The notes beneath the pieces are model-generated. The model ran no database searches and was not told the origin of the DNA. It saw nothing but the letters and a program-made list of their open reading frames with translations. Positions 52,079 through 60,617 of a DNA stretch of 64,000 bases are shown here, piece after piece. The translations under genes and the position numbers were made by a program. Source of the DNA: Xenophilus sp. E41 (GTDB lineage Bacteria > Pseudomonadota > Gammaproteobacteria > Burkholderiales > Burkholderiaceae_C). Every line of letters starts with the position of its first letter. Positions within the stretch are counted from its first letter, which is position 1. The stretch is from contig NZ_QPIB01000003.1 in assembly GCF_003671765.1 (NCBI RefSeq), forward strand, positions 1 through 64,000. Direction: 5' to 3'.

Positions 52079-53239
52079 ATGACCCATTTCTCCAGGCGGC
52101 GCACGCTCGCCGCGGGCGCCGCCGCGCTCGCCTTCGGCCCGGCGCTGCTGCGCCGCGCCCGCGCCGAGAACGGTGTCGCCGACGGCGTCGTCCGGCTCGG
52201 GCAATCGGCCGTGTTCAGCGGCCCCGCGCAGGACTTCGGCATCGACTACCGCGCCGGCATCCAGCTGTATTTCGACCGGCTCAACAAGGCGGGCGGCGTG
52301 CATGGCCGGCGTGTCGAACTGGTCTCGTACGACGACGTCTACGAGCCCGCGAAGACGGCGGCCAACACCACGCGCCTCATCGAGCAGGACAAGGTCTTCG
52401 CGCTCACGGGCTATGTCGCCACCGGCAACCTGGTGGCGGCGATGCCGCTGTGCGAGAAGGCCGGCGTGCCCATGTTCGCGCCGCTGGTGGGCACCACGTC
52501 CTTCCGCACCAGCGTCAACCGGCTGCTGTTCCACGTGCGGGCGGGCTACGACCTGGAACTGCGCAAGATCATCAGCCACCTCTCGACCATCGGCATCCAG
52601 TCGATCGCCGTGGTGTTCCAGGACAGCGCCTTCGGCAAGTCCAACCTCGCGACCTGCGAGCAGCTCGCGGCCGACTACAAGGTCAAGGTGGTGCAGAAGC
52701 TGCCGATGGCCATTGCCGCGGCCGATGCCAAGGACGTGGTGGCGGGCCTCAAGGCGGCATCGCCCGGGGCGGTGGTGATGATCATGGCCGGCCGCATGGT
52801 CGACGTCTTCATCCGCGACTACCGCGCGAGCGGCTCCGGCGCCCAGCTCTACACGCTGTCGGTGGGCATCACCGACGCCAAGGGTTCGGCCCAGCGGCTC
52901 GAAGGCAAGCTCGCCGGCCTGGTCACGGCCAGCATCGTGCCGCCGCCGCAGGCGCTGCGCGTCCCGATCGTGGCCGACTACCAGCGCGACCGCGCGGCCT
53001 TCGGCCAGAAGATCGACAGCTACACGGCGCTCGAAGGCTACATCGTCGGCCGCGTGATGGCCGAGGGCCTGCGGCGCGGCGGCCCGGCGCTCACCCGCGA
53101 CAGCTTCATCGCCGGGCTGGAGAGCATCGGGCGCACCAGCTTCGGCGAGTTCCCGGTCGAATACAGCGCGCGCAACCACAACGGCTCGACCTTCGTCGAC
53201 CTGGAGATGTACACCGGCGATGGGCAGCTGCGACGCTAG
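52079..53239 (+). CDS. Branched-chain-amino-acid-type ABC substrate-binding protein 2
   Basis: A 386-residue Peripla_BP_6 protein with a twin-arginine-like signal (SRRRTLAAGAAALAFGPALLRRARA). The body starts VVRLGQSAVFSGPAQDFGIDYRAG. It lies 16 nt after the nicotinamidase and overlaps nicA by 20 nt, so it belongs to the same operon. It may share the importer at 47502-51131 or act as a sensor. No permease is encoded beside it. Confidence 0.87.
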   Translation: MTHFSRRRTLAAGAAALAFGPALLRRARAENGVADGVVRLGQSAVFSGPAQDFGIDYRAGIQLYFDRLNKAGGVHGRRVELVSYDDVYEPAKTAANTTRLIEQDKVFALTGYVATGNLVAAMPLCEKAGVPMFAPLVGTTSFRTSVNRLLFHVRAGYDLELRKIISHLSTIGIQSIAVVFQDSAFGKSNLATCEQLAADYKVKVVQKLPMAIAAADAKDVVAGLKAASPGAVVMIMAGRMVDVFIRDYRASGSGAQLYTLSVGITDAKGSAQRLEGKLAGLVTASIVPPPQALRVPIVADYQRDRAAFGQKIDSYTALEGYIVGRVMAEGLRRGGPALTRDSFIAGLESIGRTSFGEFPVEYSARNHNGSTFVDLEMYTGDGQLRR

Positions 53240-53750
53240 CCGGGTGCAGGCGCCGCCGCTGGCGTCCGCCGACAAGCTCGGGCCCCTGCTGGCGCTCGAG
53301 GTGAACGGCCGTGCGGTGTCGATACCCGCGCCTCGCGAAGCCACGCTGCTGCACGTGCTGCGCAACGACCTGGGCCTCAACGGCCCCAAGTACGGCTGCG
53401 GCCTGGGCCAGTGCGGCGCCTGCACGGTGCACGTGGACGGCGTCGCCGCCCGGGCCTGCGTGATTCCGGCGCACGGCGTCGCCGGCCGCCGCATCACCAC
53501 GCTCGAAGGGCTGGGATCGCGCCACGATTTCCATCCCGTGCAACAGGCCTTCGAACGGGCCCAGGCGGCGCAGTGCGGCTATTGCCTGAACGGCATGGTG
53601 ATGCAGGCCGCAGCGCTGCTGGCCCGTGAAGCGCGGGCTACACCGGCGCGCATCCGCGCCGAGCTGTCGGGCAACCTGTGCCGTTGCGGCACCCACATCG
53701 AGATCCTGCGCGCCGTGGAAGACGCCGCCGCGCGCCTCGCGTCGGCATGA
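53220..53750 (+). CDS. nicA: Nicotinate dehydrogenase small (2Fe-2S) subunit
   Basis: A 176-residue xanthine-dehydrogenase-family small subunit. The plant-type [2Fe-2S] cysteines are C60, C65, C68 and C80 (YGCGLGQCGACTVHV); the second cluster uses QCGYCLNGM and NLCRCGTH. Electrons pass from the molybdenum centre of NicB through these clusters to the haems. Start ATG 53220 lies inside the upstream gene; the stop overlaps nicB by ATGA. An isoquinoline or aldehyde dehydrogenase subunit is the alternative; the neighbours favour nicotinate. Confidence 0.85.
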   Translation: MGSCDASRVQAPPLASADKLGPLLALEVNGRAVSIPAPREATLLHVLRNDLGLNGPKYGCGLGQCGACTVHVDGVAARACVIPAHGVAGRRITTLEGLGSRHDFHPVQQAFERAQAAQCGYCLNGMVMQAAALLAREARATPARIRAELSGNLCRCGTHIEILRAVEDAAARLASA

Positions 53751-56700
53751 GTCCACCCCTGCGTGCCAGCCAGCCGCGCAGCCGGGCCGACTTCCTGGCC
53801 GCCGAGGGCGTGCTGGTCGTCGTGCGGCCCACCCCGCCCGCACCGCCGCCCGTCAAGGGCCAGCCGGCCGCGGTGCCGGGCAACCCGCTCGAGGGCGACG
53901 AGGTGCTGCTCGCGCTGTGGGACGACGGCAGCATCACGGCCTTGAACGGCCACGTCGACCTGGGCACCGGCATCGGCACCGCGCTGGCGCAGATCGTGGC
54001 CGAGGAGCTCGACGCGCCGCTCGATGCCGTCTGCATGGTGCTGGGCGACACGGCACGAGCGCCCAACCAGGGCGCGACCATCGCCAGCGCCTCGATCCAG
54101 ATCCACGCGCAGCCGCTGCGGCTGGCGGCCGCGCAGGCGCGCGCCTGGCTGCTCGCGCGCGCGGCCGAGCGCCTGGGCGTCGCGGCGGCCGCGCTGCGCA
54201 TCGAGGGCGGCATCGTCCACCATGGCGAGGCGCGGCTGCCGACGAGCGCGCTGGTGGCCGGCCAGCGCACGGTGCTGACGCTCGACACCGCGGCGCAGGT
54301 CAAGCGCGCCGAGGACTACCGCCTCGTCGGCACGCCGCAGCCGCGCGTCGACATCCCGGCCAAGCTGGCCGGCGAGCTGGTGTTCGTGCACGACATGCGC
54401 CTGCCCGGCATGCTGCACGGGCGCGTGGTGCGGCCGCCCTACGCGGGCGCCGACCATGGCGACTTCGTCGGCAACACGCTCGAGTCGGTGGACGAGTCGT
54501 CCATCGCGCACGTGCCCGGCATCCGCGCGGTGGTCGTGATCCGCGACTTCGTCGGCATCGTCGCCGAGCGCGAGGAGCATGCCGAACAGGCCATGCGCGA
54601 ACTGCGCGTGCGCTGGAAGTCCTGGCCCGGCATGCCCGACCTGGACCACCCCGACAAGGTGGCGCAGGCCATCCGCGACAACCCCGCCACGCAGCGGCTG
54701 CTGGTGGACGAGGGCAACGTCGATGCGGCCCTGGCCGGTGCGGGCGACGCGATGCGCCGCACCTACCTGTGGCCGTACCAGCTGCATGCCTCCATCGGCC
54801 CCTCCTGCGCCGTCGCGCAGTGGCTGGAGGAGCCAACTGCGCCGAGCCCCCGATCCGCAGGATCGGCCGCCCCGGCTGTGCCGGGGCCAGGGGCGAGCGC
54901 CCCCTCGGGGGGCAGCGGACCGCGCGAAGCGGGGGAGCGTGGGGGCGCGCGCTTGCGCGTTTGGGCGGGATCTCAGAACCCGCATGTCCTGCGGGCCGAC
55001 CTCGCGAAGCTCATGGGCGTGCAGGACATCGACGTCGACGTCGTGCGCATGGAGGCCGCCGGCTGCTACGGCCGCAACGGTGCCGACGACGTGGCGGCCG
55101 ATGCGGCGCTGCTGGCCCGTGCCGTGGGCGCGCCCGTGCGCGTGCAGCTCACGCGCGAGCAGGAGCACGCCTGGGAGCCCAAGGGCACGGCGCAGCTCAT
55201 GACGGTGGCGGGCGCCCTGTCGCCCGAGGGTGGCATCGGCGCCTACGACTTCGAGACCTCCTACCCCAGCAACGGCGCGCCCACGCTGGCGCTGCTGCTC
55301 ACCGGCACCGTCGATGCGCAGCCGCATGCCTACGAGATGGGCGACCGCACCGCGCGCCCGCCCTACGCCTACGCGCACCTGCGGGTGAAGGTCAACGACA
55401 TGGCGCCGATCGTGCGCGCCTCCTGGCTGCGCGGCGTCTCGGCCTTGCCCAACTCCTTCGCGCACGAGTCCTTCATCGACGAACTGGCCACCGCCGCGGG
55501 CGTGGACCCGGTGCAGTTCCGCCTGCGGCACCTCGACGACCCGCGCGCCATCGAGCTCGTGCAAGCCACCGCGCAGAAGGCGGGCTGGCGCATGCGCACC
55601 GGGCCGCAGGAGAACGCCGATGGCGGGTTGGGGTCGGGCGGCGACATCCTTTTCGGACAGGGATTCGCGTATGCGCGCTACATCCACAGCAAGTGGCCCG
55701 GCTTCGGCGCCGCCTGGGCTGCGTGGGTGGCCGACGTGGAGGTCAATCGCAGGACGGGCGAGGTGCACGTGCGCCGCGTGGTGGTGGGCCACGATGCCGG
55801 CCTGACCATCAACCCGGCGGGCGTCGAGCACCAGGTGCACGGCAACGTGCTGCAGACCACCAGCCGAGCCCTGAAGGAGCAGGTGCAGTTCGCGCCCGCG
55901 TCGCCCGCGGGCGCCGCTGCGAAGGAGCAACTGCCCGGCGTGCTGCCGCAGGGCGTGGTCGCGAATCGCGAATGGGGCAGCTACCCGATTCTCAGCTTCC
56001 GCGAGGTGCCGGTCGTCGAGGTGCTGCAGATGCCACGCCCCGGCGAACCGCCGCTGGGCGCCGGCGAGTCCGCCTCGGTGCCTGGCACGGCCGCGATCGC
56101 CAATGCGATCTTCGACGCGACGGGCGTGCGCTTTCGCGCGCCGCCGTTCACACCGGAGGTGGTGCGCGCCGCGCTGAATCCGCTGCCACCCACAGGCGGC
56201 GACGCGACGCGCGACGAGGCGCCGCATCCGCAGCCGGTGCCGGCGCGCGTTCTGCCGGCCGGTGTGCCCTTGCCGCGCCGCAAGGGCCTGTGGGCCACGG
56301 GCGCCGCGCTGGTCCTCGGCGGCCTCGGCGCCATCGCCGGCCTGCTCGGCTGGCGGCCGGCCATCGCGCCCGTCTCGTTCAGTGCACCGGCCTACAGCGC
56401 CGAGACGATCGAGCGCGGCCGCCAGCTCGCCGCGCTGGGCGATTGCGCCGTGTGCCACACCGCGCCCGGCGGCACGCCCAATGCCGGCGGCCGGGCGATG
56501 GAAACGCCCTTCGGCACCCTGTACACCACCAACCTCACGCCCGACCCCGAGACGGGCCTGGGCCGCTGGTCCTTCACGGCCTTCCAGCGTGCGATGCGCG
56601 AAGGCATCTCGCGCGACGGCCGGCACCTCTACCCGGCCTTCCCGTACACCGCCTTCGCCAAGACCAGCGACGACGACCTGCAGGCGCTGTACGCCTACCT

Positions 56701-57613
56701 GCAGTCGCTGCCCGCGGTGAAGGCGGGGGCGAGAGAGGACGGCTCGCCCGCCATCCTGCCGGCCAACGACCTGCGCTTCCCCTTCAACCTGCGGCCCCTG
56801 ATGGCGGGCTGGAACGCCTTGTTCCACGACGCGGCGCCGTATGCGCCCGTTGCAACGCAGAGCGCCGAGTGGAATCGGGGCGCCTACCTCGTCAACGGCC
56901 TGGGCCACTGCGGCGCCTGCCACACGCCGCGCAACGCGCTGGGCGCGGAACAGGTGGGCAGCGCCTTCCTGGCCGGCGCCACCATCGACGGCTGGGAAGC
57001 GCCCGCGCTCACGTCGCTGTCGAAGTCGCCCGTGGCCTGGGATGCGGATGCGCTGTACGCCTATCTGCGCCACGGCCACTCGCCGCGGCACGGCGTCGCG
57101 GGCGGGCCGATGGCGGAGGTGGTGCGCGAACTGCAGCAGGTGTCCGATGCCGACATCCGCGCCATGGCCACCTACCTCGCGTCCTTCAACCCCGCGCCGG
57201 CGCCCGATCCGCAGCAGCAGGCGCAGGCCGTGGTGCAGGCCGCCGCGGCGCGGCAGGACCAACTGCTCGGCGCGCCGCAGCGCATGTTCGAGATGGCCTG
57301 CGCCGCCTGCCACCACGATGGCGATGGCCCGACGCTGCTGGGCGTGAACACGCCGCTGGCCCTCAACAGCCAGTTGGTGAGCGACCGGCCCGACAACCTC
57401 ATCCGCACCATCCTCGACGGCGTGCGCGAACCGGCAGCGAAGGACCTCGGCTTCATGCCCGCCTTCCGCGAGGCGCTGAGCGACGCGCAGATCGCCGAAC
57501 TGGCCGGCTACATGCGCGCGCGCTTCGCGCCGCAGGCCTCGCCCTGGACCGATCTGCCGGCGCAGGTCGCCCGCCTGCGTGCGGCGCCGGGGCACGGCGC
57601 ACCCGCACGCTGA
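53747..57613 (+). CDS. nicB: Nicotinate dehydrogenase large subunit with three c-type haem motifs
   Basis: A 1288-residue protein. Residues about 1-830 form the molybdopterin-binding part (DLGTGIGTALAQIVAEEL near residue 68; GPSCAVAQW; AAGCYGRNGADDVAADA; a final PGTAAIANAIFDATG). A membrane segment near residues 846-875 is followed by cytochrome c domains with CAVCH at 900, CGACH at 1055 and CAACH at 1185. This is the layout of Pseudomonas putida NicB, which hydroxylates nicotinate to 6-hydroxynicotinate and feeds electrons to the respiratory chain. A type B-like repeat is inserted in frame at residues about 364-401. Confidence 0.87.
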   Translation: MSPPLRASQPRSRADFLAAEGVLVVVRPTPPAPPPVKGQPAAVPGNPLEGDEVLLALWDDGSITALNGHVDLGTGIGTALAQIVAEELDAPLDAVCMVLGDTARAPNQGATIASASIQIHAQPLRLAAAQARAWLLARAAERLGVAAAALRIEGGIVHHGEARLPTSALVAGQRTVLTLDTAAQVKRAEDYRLVGTPQPRVDIPAKLAGELVFVHDMRLPGMLHGRVVRPPYAGADHGDFVGNTLESVDESSIAHVPGIRAVVVIRDFVGIVAEREEHAEQAMRELRVRWKSWPGMPDLDHPDKVAQAIRDNPATQRLLVDEGNVDAALAGAGDAMRRTYLWPYQLHASIGPSCAVAQWLEEPTAPSPRSAGSAAPAVPGPGASAPSGGSGPREAGERGGARLRVWAGSQNPHVLRADLAKLMGVQDIDVDVVRMEAAGCYGRNGADDVAADAALLARAVGAPVRVQLTREQEHAWEPKGTAQLMTVAGALSPEGGIGAYDFETSYPSNGAPTLALLLTGTVDAQPHAYEMGDRTARPPYAYAHLRVKVNDMAPIVRASWLRGVSALPNSFAHESFIDELATAAGVDPVQFRLRHLDDPRAIELVQATAQKAGWRMRTGPQENADGGLGSGGDILFGQGFAYARYIHSKWPGFGAAWAAWVADVEVNRRTGEVHVRRVVVGHDAGLTINPAGVEHQVHGNVLQTTSRALKEQVQFAPASPAGAAAKEQLPGVLPQGVVANREWGSYPILSFREVPVVEVLQMPRPGEPPLGAGESASVPGTAAIANAIFDATGVRFRAPPFTPEVVRAALNPLPPTGGDATRDEAPHPQPVPARVLPAGVPLPRRKGLWATGAALVLGGLGAIAGLLGWRPAIAPVSFSAPAYSAETIERGRQLAALGDCAVCHTAPGGTPNAGGRAMETPFGTLYTTNLTPDPETGLGRWSFTAFQRAMREGISRDGRHLYPAFPYTAFAKTSDDDLQALYAYLQSLPAVKAGAREDGSPAILPANDLRFPFNLRPLMAGWNALFHDAAPYAPVATQSAEWNRGAYLVNGLGHCGACHTPRNALGAEQVGSAFLAGATIDGWEAPALTSLSKSPVAWDADALYAYLRHGHSPRHGVAGGPMAEVVRELQQVSDADIRAMATYLASFNPAPAPDPQQQAQAVVQAAAARQDQLLGAPQRMFEMACAACHHDGDGPTLLGVNTPLALNSQLVSDRPDNLIRTILDGVREPAAKDLGFMPAFREALSDAQIAELAGYMRARFAPQASPWTDLPAQVARLRAAPGHGAPAR
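54836..54948 (-). repeat. GC-rich repeat inserted in frame in nicB
   Basis: CGATCCGCAGGATCG, CCCCGGCTGTGCCGGGG and CGCCCCCTCGGGGGGC hairpins in a row, followed by CGCGCGAAGCGGGGGAGCG. On the minus strand this reads like an intergenic repeat related to the type B elements. It encodes a Pro/Ser/Gly-rich stretch between AVAQWLEE and LRVWAGSQNPH. Confidence 0.65.
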
Positions 57614-57623
57614 CGAAGCTCCG

Positions 57624-57681
57624 AACCAGATCGGCCTGCAGCGCCCGGCCCATCTGCGCAAGCAGCTATCAATTCGATAGT
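57624..57681 (-). repeat. Type C intergenic repeat, copy 5
   Basis: AACCAGATCGGCCTGCAGCGCCC is followed by GCAGCTATCAATTCGATAGT. It follows the nicB stop by about 10 nt and would suit the end of the nicotinate operon. Confidence 0.75.
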
Positions 57682-57739
57682 GATTCGGGGCGGGGAAGCT
57701 GCGGCGACACTCTGGCCCTCATCCGCCACGGAGACCCCG

Positions 57740-58933
57740 ATGACCTCGCCCATGCCCCTCGACCCCATCCACAGCCTGCCGCAGGACGCCGAGCGCGCAT
57801 TGCTCGTGGGGCGGCTCTGGCAACCCGGCGTCGGCCCGGTGCTGGTGGCGGTGCGCGGCGATGCGTTGCACGAGCTGTCGGCCCTGGCGCCCACCGCCAG
57901 CGAGCTGTTCGAGCAGGACGATGCAGCCGCCGCGGTGCGGCGCCTGCTGGACGCCGGCGAGGCGCCGCGCATCGCGTCGCTGGCCGAGGTGCTGCGCAAC
58001 AGCGACGCCACGGCGCGCGACGACGCGCAGCCCTGGCTGCTCGCGCCCTGCGACCTGCAGGCCGTCAAGGCGAGCGGCGTCACCTTTGTCGCGAGCCTGC
58101 TCGAACGCGTGATCGAGGAACAGGCACGCGGCGATGCGAGCAAGGCGGAGGCGATCCGCACCGGCCTCTCGCAGGTGCTGGGCGACAACCTCGCGGGCAT
58201 CGTGCCCGGCTCGGCGCAGGCGGCCAAGGTCAAGGAGCTGCTGATCGCGCAGAACGCCTGGTCGCAGTACCTCGAGGTCGGCATCGGGCCCGACGCGGAG
58301 ATCTTCACCAAGGCGCCGGTGCTCGCGGCGGTGGGCACCGGCGCCGACGTCGGCATCCTGGCCAAGTCGGTGTGGAACAACCCCGAGCCCGAGGTCGTGC
58401 TCGCCATCGACAGCCGCGGCCGCGTGGTCGGTGCCGCGCTGGGCAACGACGTCAACCTGCGCGACATCGAGGGCCGCAGCGCGCTGCTGCTGGGCAAGGC
58501 CAAGGACAACAACGCCTCCTGCGCCATCGGCCCCTTCGTGCGGCTGTTCGACGCGCACTTCGGCATCGACGACGTGCGCCGCATCACCGTGGCCCTGAAG
58601 GTCGAGGGCCCCGAAGGCTTCGTGATGGAGGGCAGCAGCTCGCTCGCGAAGATCAGCCGCGACCCGCTGGACCTCGCGGCCCAGGCCATCGGCCCGCACC
58701 ATGCCTACCCCGACGGGCTGATGCTCTTCCTGGGCACCATGTTCGCGCCGACGCAGGACCGCCACGGCCCCGGCCAGGGCTTCACGCATGTGGTGGGCGA
58801 TCGCGTGACCATCGCCGCGCCCGAGCTGGGCGCGCTGGTCAACCGCGTCGTGCATGCGCACGAGGCGCCGCGCTGGGACTTCGGCATCGGCGCGCTGATG
58901 CGCAACCTGGCCGGGCGCGGCCTGCTGCGCTGA
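57740..58933 (+). CDS. Fumarylacetoacetate hydrolase family protein
   Basis: A 397-residue protein with a C-terminal FAH catalytic domain (LAIDSRGRVVGAALGNDVN, then RDIEGRSALLLGKAKDNN near residues 231-267, and acidic metal ligands further on). Such enzymes hydrolyse C-C bonds, or isomerise or dehydrate small keto acids. I chose ATG 57740 (MTSPMPLDP). It lies after a type C repeat, so it may be outside the nicotinate operon. Resembles the sugar-acid dehydratase-like FAH proteins of about 390 residues; the substrate is unknown. Confidence 0.78.
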   Translation: MTSPMPLDPIHSLPQDAERALLVGRLWQPGVGPVLVAVRGDALHELSALAPTASELFEQDDAAAAVRRLLDAGEAPRIASLAEVLRNSDATARDDAQPWLLAPCDLQAVKASGVTFVASLLERVIEEQARGDASKAEAIRTGLSQVLGDNLAGIVPGSAQAAKVKELLIAQNAWSQYLEVGIGPDAEIFTKAPVLAAVGTGADVGILAKSVWNNPEPEVVLAIDSRGRVVGAALGNDVNLRDIEGRSALLLGKAKDNNASCAIGPFVRLFDAHFGIDDVRRITVALKVEGPEGFVMEGSSSLAKISRDPLDLAAQAIGPHHAYPDGLMLFLGTMFAPTQDRHGPGQGFTHVVGDRVTIAAPELGALVNRVVHAHEAPRWDFGIGALMRNLAGRGLLR

Positions 58934-58958
58934 TCCCGTTCGCGGCCGGCGCCCGTCC

Positions 58959-59627
58959 CTACAACGGCAGGCAGCGCAGTTCCACGCTGGGCGACTGCAG
59001 CCGGTCGGCGTACCAGCCTTCGCGCGCCGGCGAGATCAGCGCGCCCAGCCCGTTCATCAGCGCCACGCGGTCGTCGGGCTTGGCCTCGCGGTAGCACTTG
59101 CCCAGGCTCTCGAGGCTGGCGCGCAGCGCCTGCGCCTGCTGCGGGTTGCTCTTCTCGAGCGTGGCGGCGTTGTTCTTGAGCCAGTCCTCGTAGGCCTGAA
59201 GTGTCTGCTCGGGCAGCTTGGCCGCTTCGTCCTTCGGCACCATGGTCGCGTAGAGCTTCTGCAGGCTCACCGCGCCGGGCTGGCCCATCTTCAGGCTCAC
59301 GTCGTACTGCGCCTCGAAGGCGCCCTGGCGCCAGATCACGCGGCGGATCTTGTAGTCGAGCTGGCCCTTCTCGCCGCCCAGCACCTGGATCAGTTCGCGC
59401 GCCTTGGCGTTGTTCGGGTCTTCGCCGAAGTTGGCCTGCAGCGCCTGCGTGATCTGCGCGTCGTCCGGAAAACGGATGCCGTTCGCACTGCCATTGCCGG
59501 TGCCGTCCTTGCAGGCCGAGAGCGCCACGGCACCGACCACGCAGGCCCCAAGCAGGGCGGCCGTGCGTGCGATTCGCAACGAGGAAACAGGGGCGGTGAA
59601 GCAGGTGTTGAAGCGCATGAAGTGCAT
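58959..59627 (-). CDS. Putative lipoprotein of unknown function
   Basis: A 222-residue protein. A hydrophobic N-terminal stretch ends in the lipobox VALSACKD near residue 39, so it is probably lipidated on that cysteine. The mature part is soluble and helical with no domain I know (DYKIRRVIWRQGAFEAQYDV near residues 91-110). The start may be three codons later. It is convergent with the FAH gene, with 25 nt between the stops. Confidence 0.75.
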   Translation of the reverse strand: MHFMRFNTCFTAPVSSLRIARTAALLGACVVGAVALSACKDGTGNGSANGIRFPDDAQITQALQANFGEDPNNAKARELIQVLGGEKGQLDYKIRRVIWRQGAFEAQYDVSLKMGQPGAVSLQKLYATMVPKDEAAKLPEQTLQAYEDWLKNNAATLEKSNPQQAQALRASLESLGKCYREAKPDDRVALMNGLGALISPAREGWYADRLQSPSVELRCLPL

Positions 59628-60120
59628 GGTCGTGGCTTGGAGGGCCCCGAGTGTCTGCGAGTGAGTGCGTGCACCTTGTCAGACCCGTCCGACAGGGAGC
59701 GCCAGTGAAGCGGCGTGTTTGTGAATCAATGTTTCGATACGCGCTGCGCGAAGCCTTGCGTCCGGTTGCATGTACGACGAATGGGCTTGACAGGGCCCGG
59801 CCGCCTCGGGTGTGAGCTTGCCGCCACACCGGGCCTCCCTCGCGGTACAAGTGCAGACCTTCCTATTAAAGATGAGGTCCGAAATCGCTCGCAAACCATG
59901 TGTGAGCGCTCGCTGAAAGTTCCGATGCATGCATGAAGAAGTGCGAGAAATTTCACGCATCGGCTCAGCGCACACGCGATTTCGTAAGCAGGCGTGACCT
60001 CAACAGCGACTTACAAATAAGACAAGGCATGTCACTTTGCATCGGTAGATTGCGCCCCGTGGTCCGCATCGGACCGCGCTTCAACACCTTCCATCTTTCG
60101 CATCTACCAGGAGTGAACAC
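59628..60120. other. AT-richer intergenic region before the repeat-protein genes
   Basis: About 490 nt with no convincing gene. The second half (59850-60050) is visibly richer in A and T than the rest of the window. It ends in a good ribosome site (taccaggagtgaacac) for the gene at 60121. I could not pick a reliable promoter. Local composition unlike the neighbours fits a regulated promoter region. Confidence 0.5.
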
Positions 60121-60489
60121 ATGAAGAAAATCGTTGCAGCCGGCGCCGTTGCGCTCGTCGCCGCCTTCTCGAGCGCCGCCTTCGCGCAAAGCGGTGCCAT
60201 CAGCATCCCCGGCGTGGGCAAGGCCAACGGCTCGCTGGGCTCCGAAGTCACCAACACCCGCATCACCGTGAGCAACAACAAGGCGCGCGACGTGCTGGCC
60301 GGAGGCGGCGAAGCGGGCGTGCTGAAGGTGGGCGCCAACGTCAGCATGACCGGCATGGCCAACGTCAACACCGTGAACATCACCGGCTCGAAGGTCAAGG
60401 ACAGCGACATCACCATCAGCGGCAACGAAGCCACCAACGTCAAGGCCATCGGCGGCACCGCCAACGTCAACAGCGTCAACATCAACTGA
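60121..60489 (+). CDS. Small secreted repeat protein
   Basis: A 122-residue protein with a signal peptide ending SAAFAQ. The mature part carries about two and a half copies of a motif like NTRITVSNNKARDVLAGGG and DSDITISGNEATNVKAIGG, with NVNTVNI / NVNSVNI links. The same motif builds the giant protein downstream (for example the ITLTDNRATDVNTAGG stretch there). Likely a beta-solenoid surface or periplasmic protein. No catalytic residues or named domain seen. The gap to the next gene is 128 nt. Confidence 0.8.
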   Translation: MKKIVAAGAVALVAAFSSAAFAQSGAISIPGVGKANGSLGSEVTNTRITVSNNKARDVLAGGGEAGVLKVGANVSMTGMANVNTVNITGSKVKDSDITISGNEATNVKAIGGTANVNSVNIN

Positions 60490-60617
60490 GCGCGACCGGC
60501 CCGCGGCGGCGCGCAGCCTGCGCGCCCGCCCGCATCGACCGGTGCCGGTGCCGCCTGCGCGCCGGCCGCTGTGGACGCGGTGAGCCCCATCACCCGTCCT
60601 GACCCACGGAGACCGCT

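Noticed and set aside
53626-59094. An 1822-codon open frame on the plus strand overlapping nicB and the FAH gene
   Set aside because: It is in another frame from nicA/nicB, is dominated by Arg, Ala and Gly, has no domain, and spans several genes with clear families. High GC makes long shadow frames common here.
59715-59936. A 73-codon plus-strand frame in the intergenic region before 60121
   Set aside because: No ribosome site, no recognisable features, and composition like the surrounding noncoding DNA.
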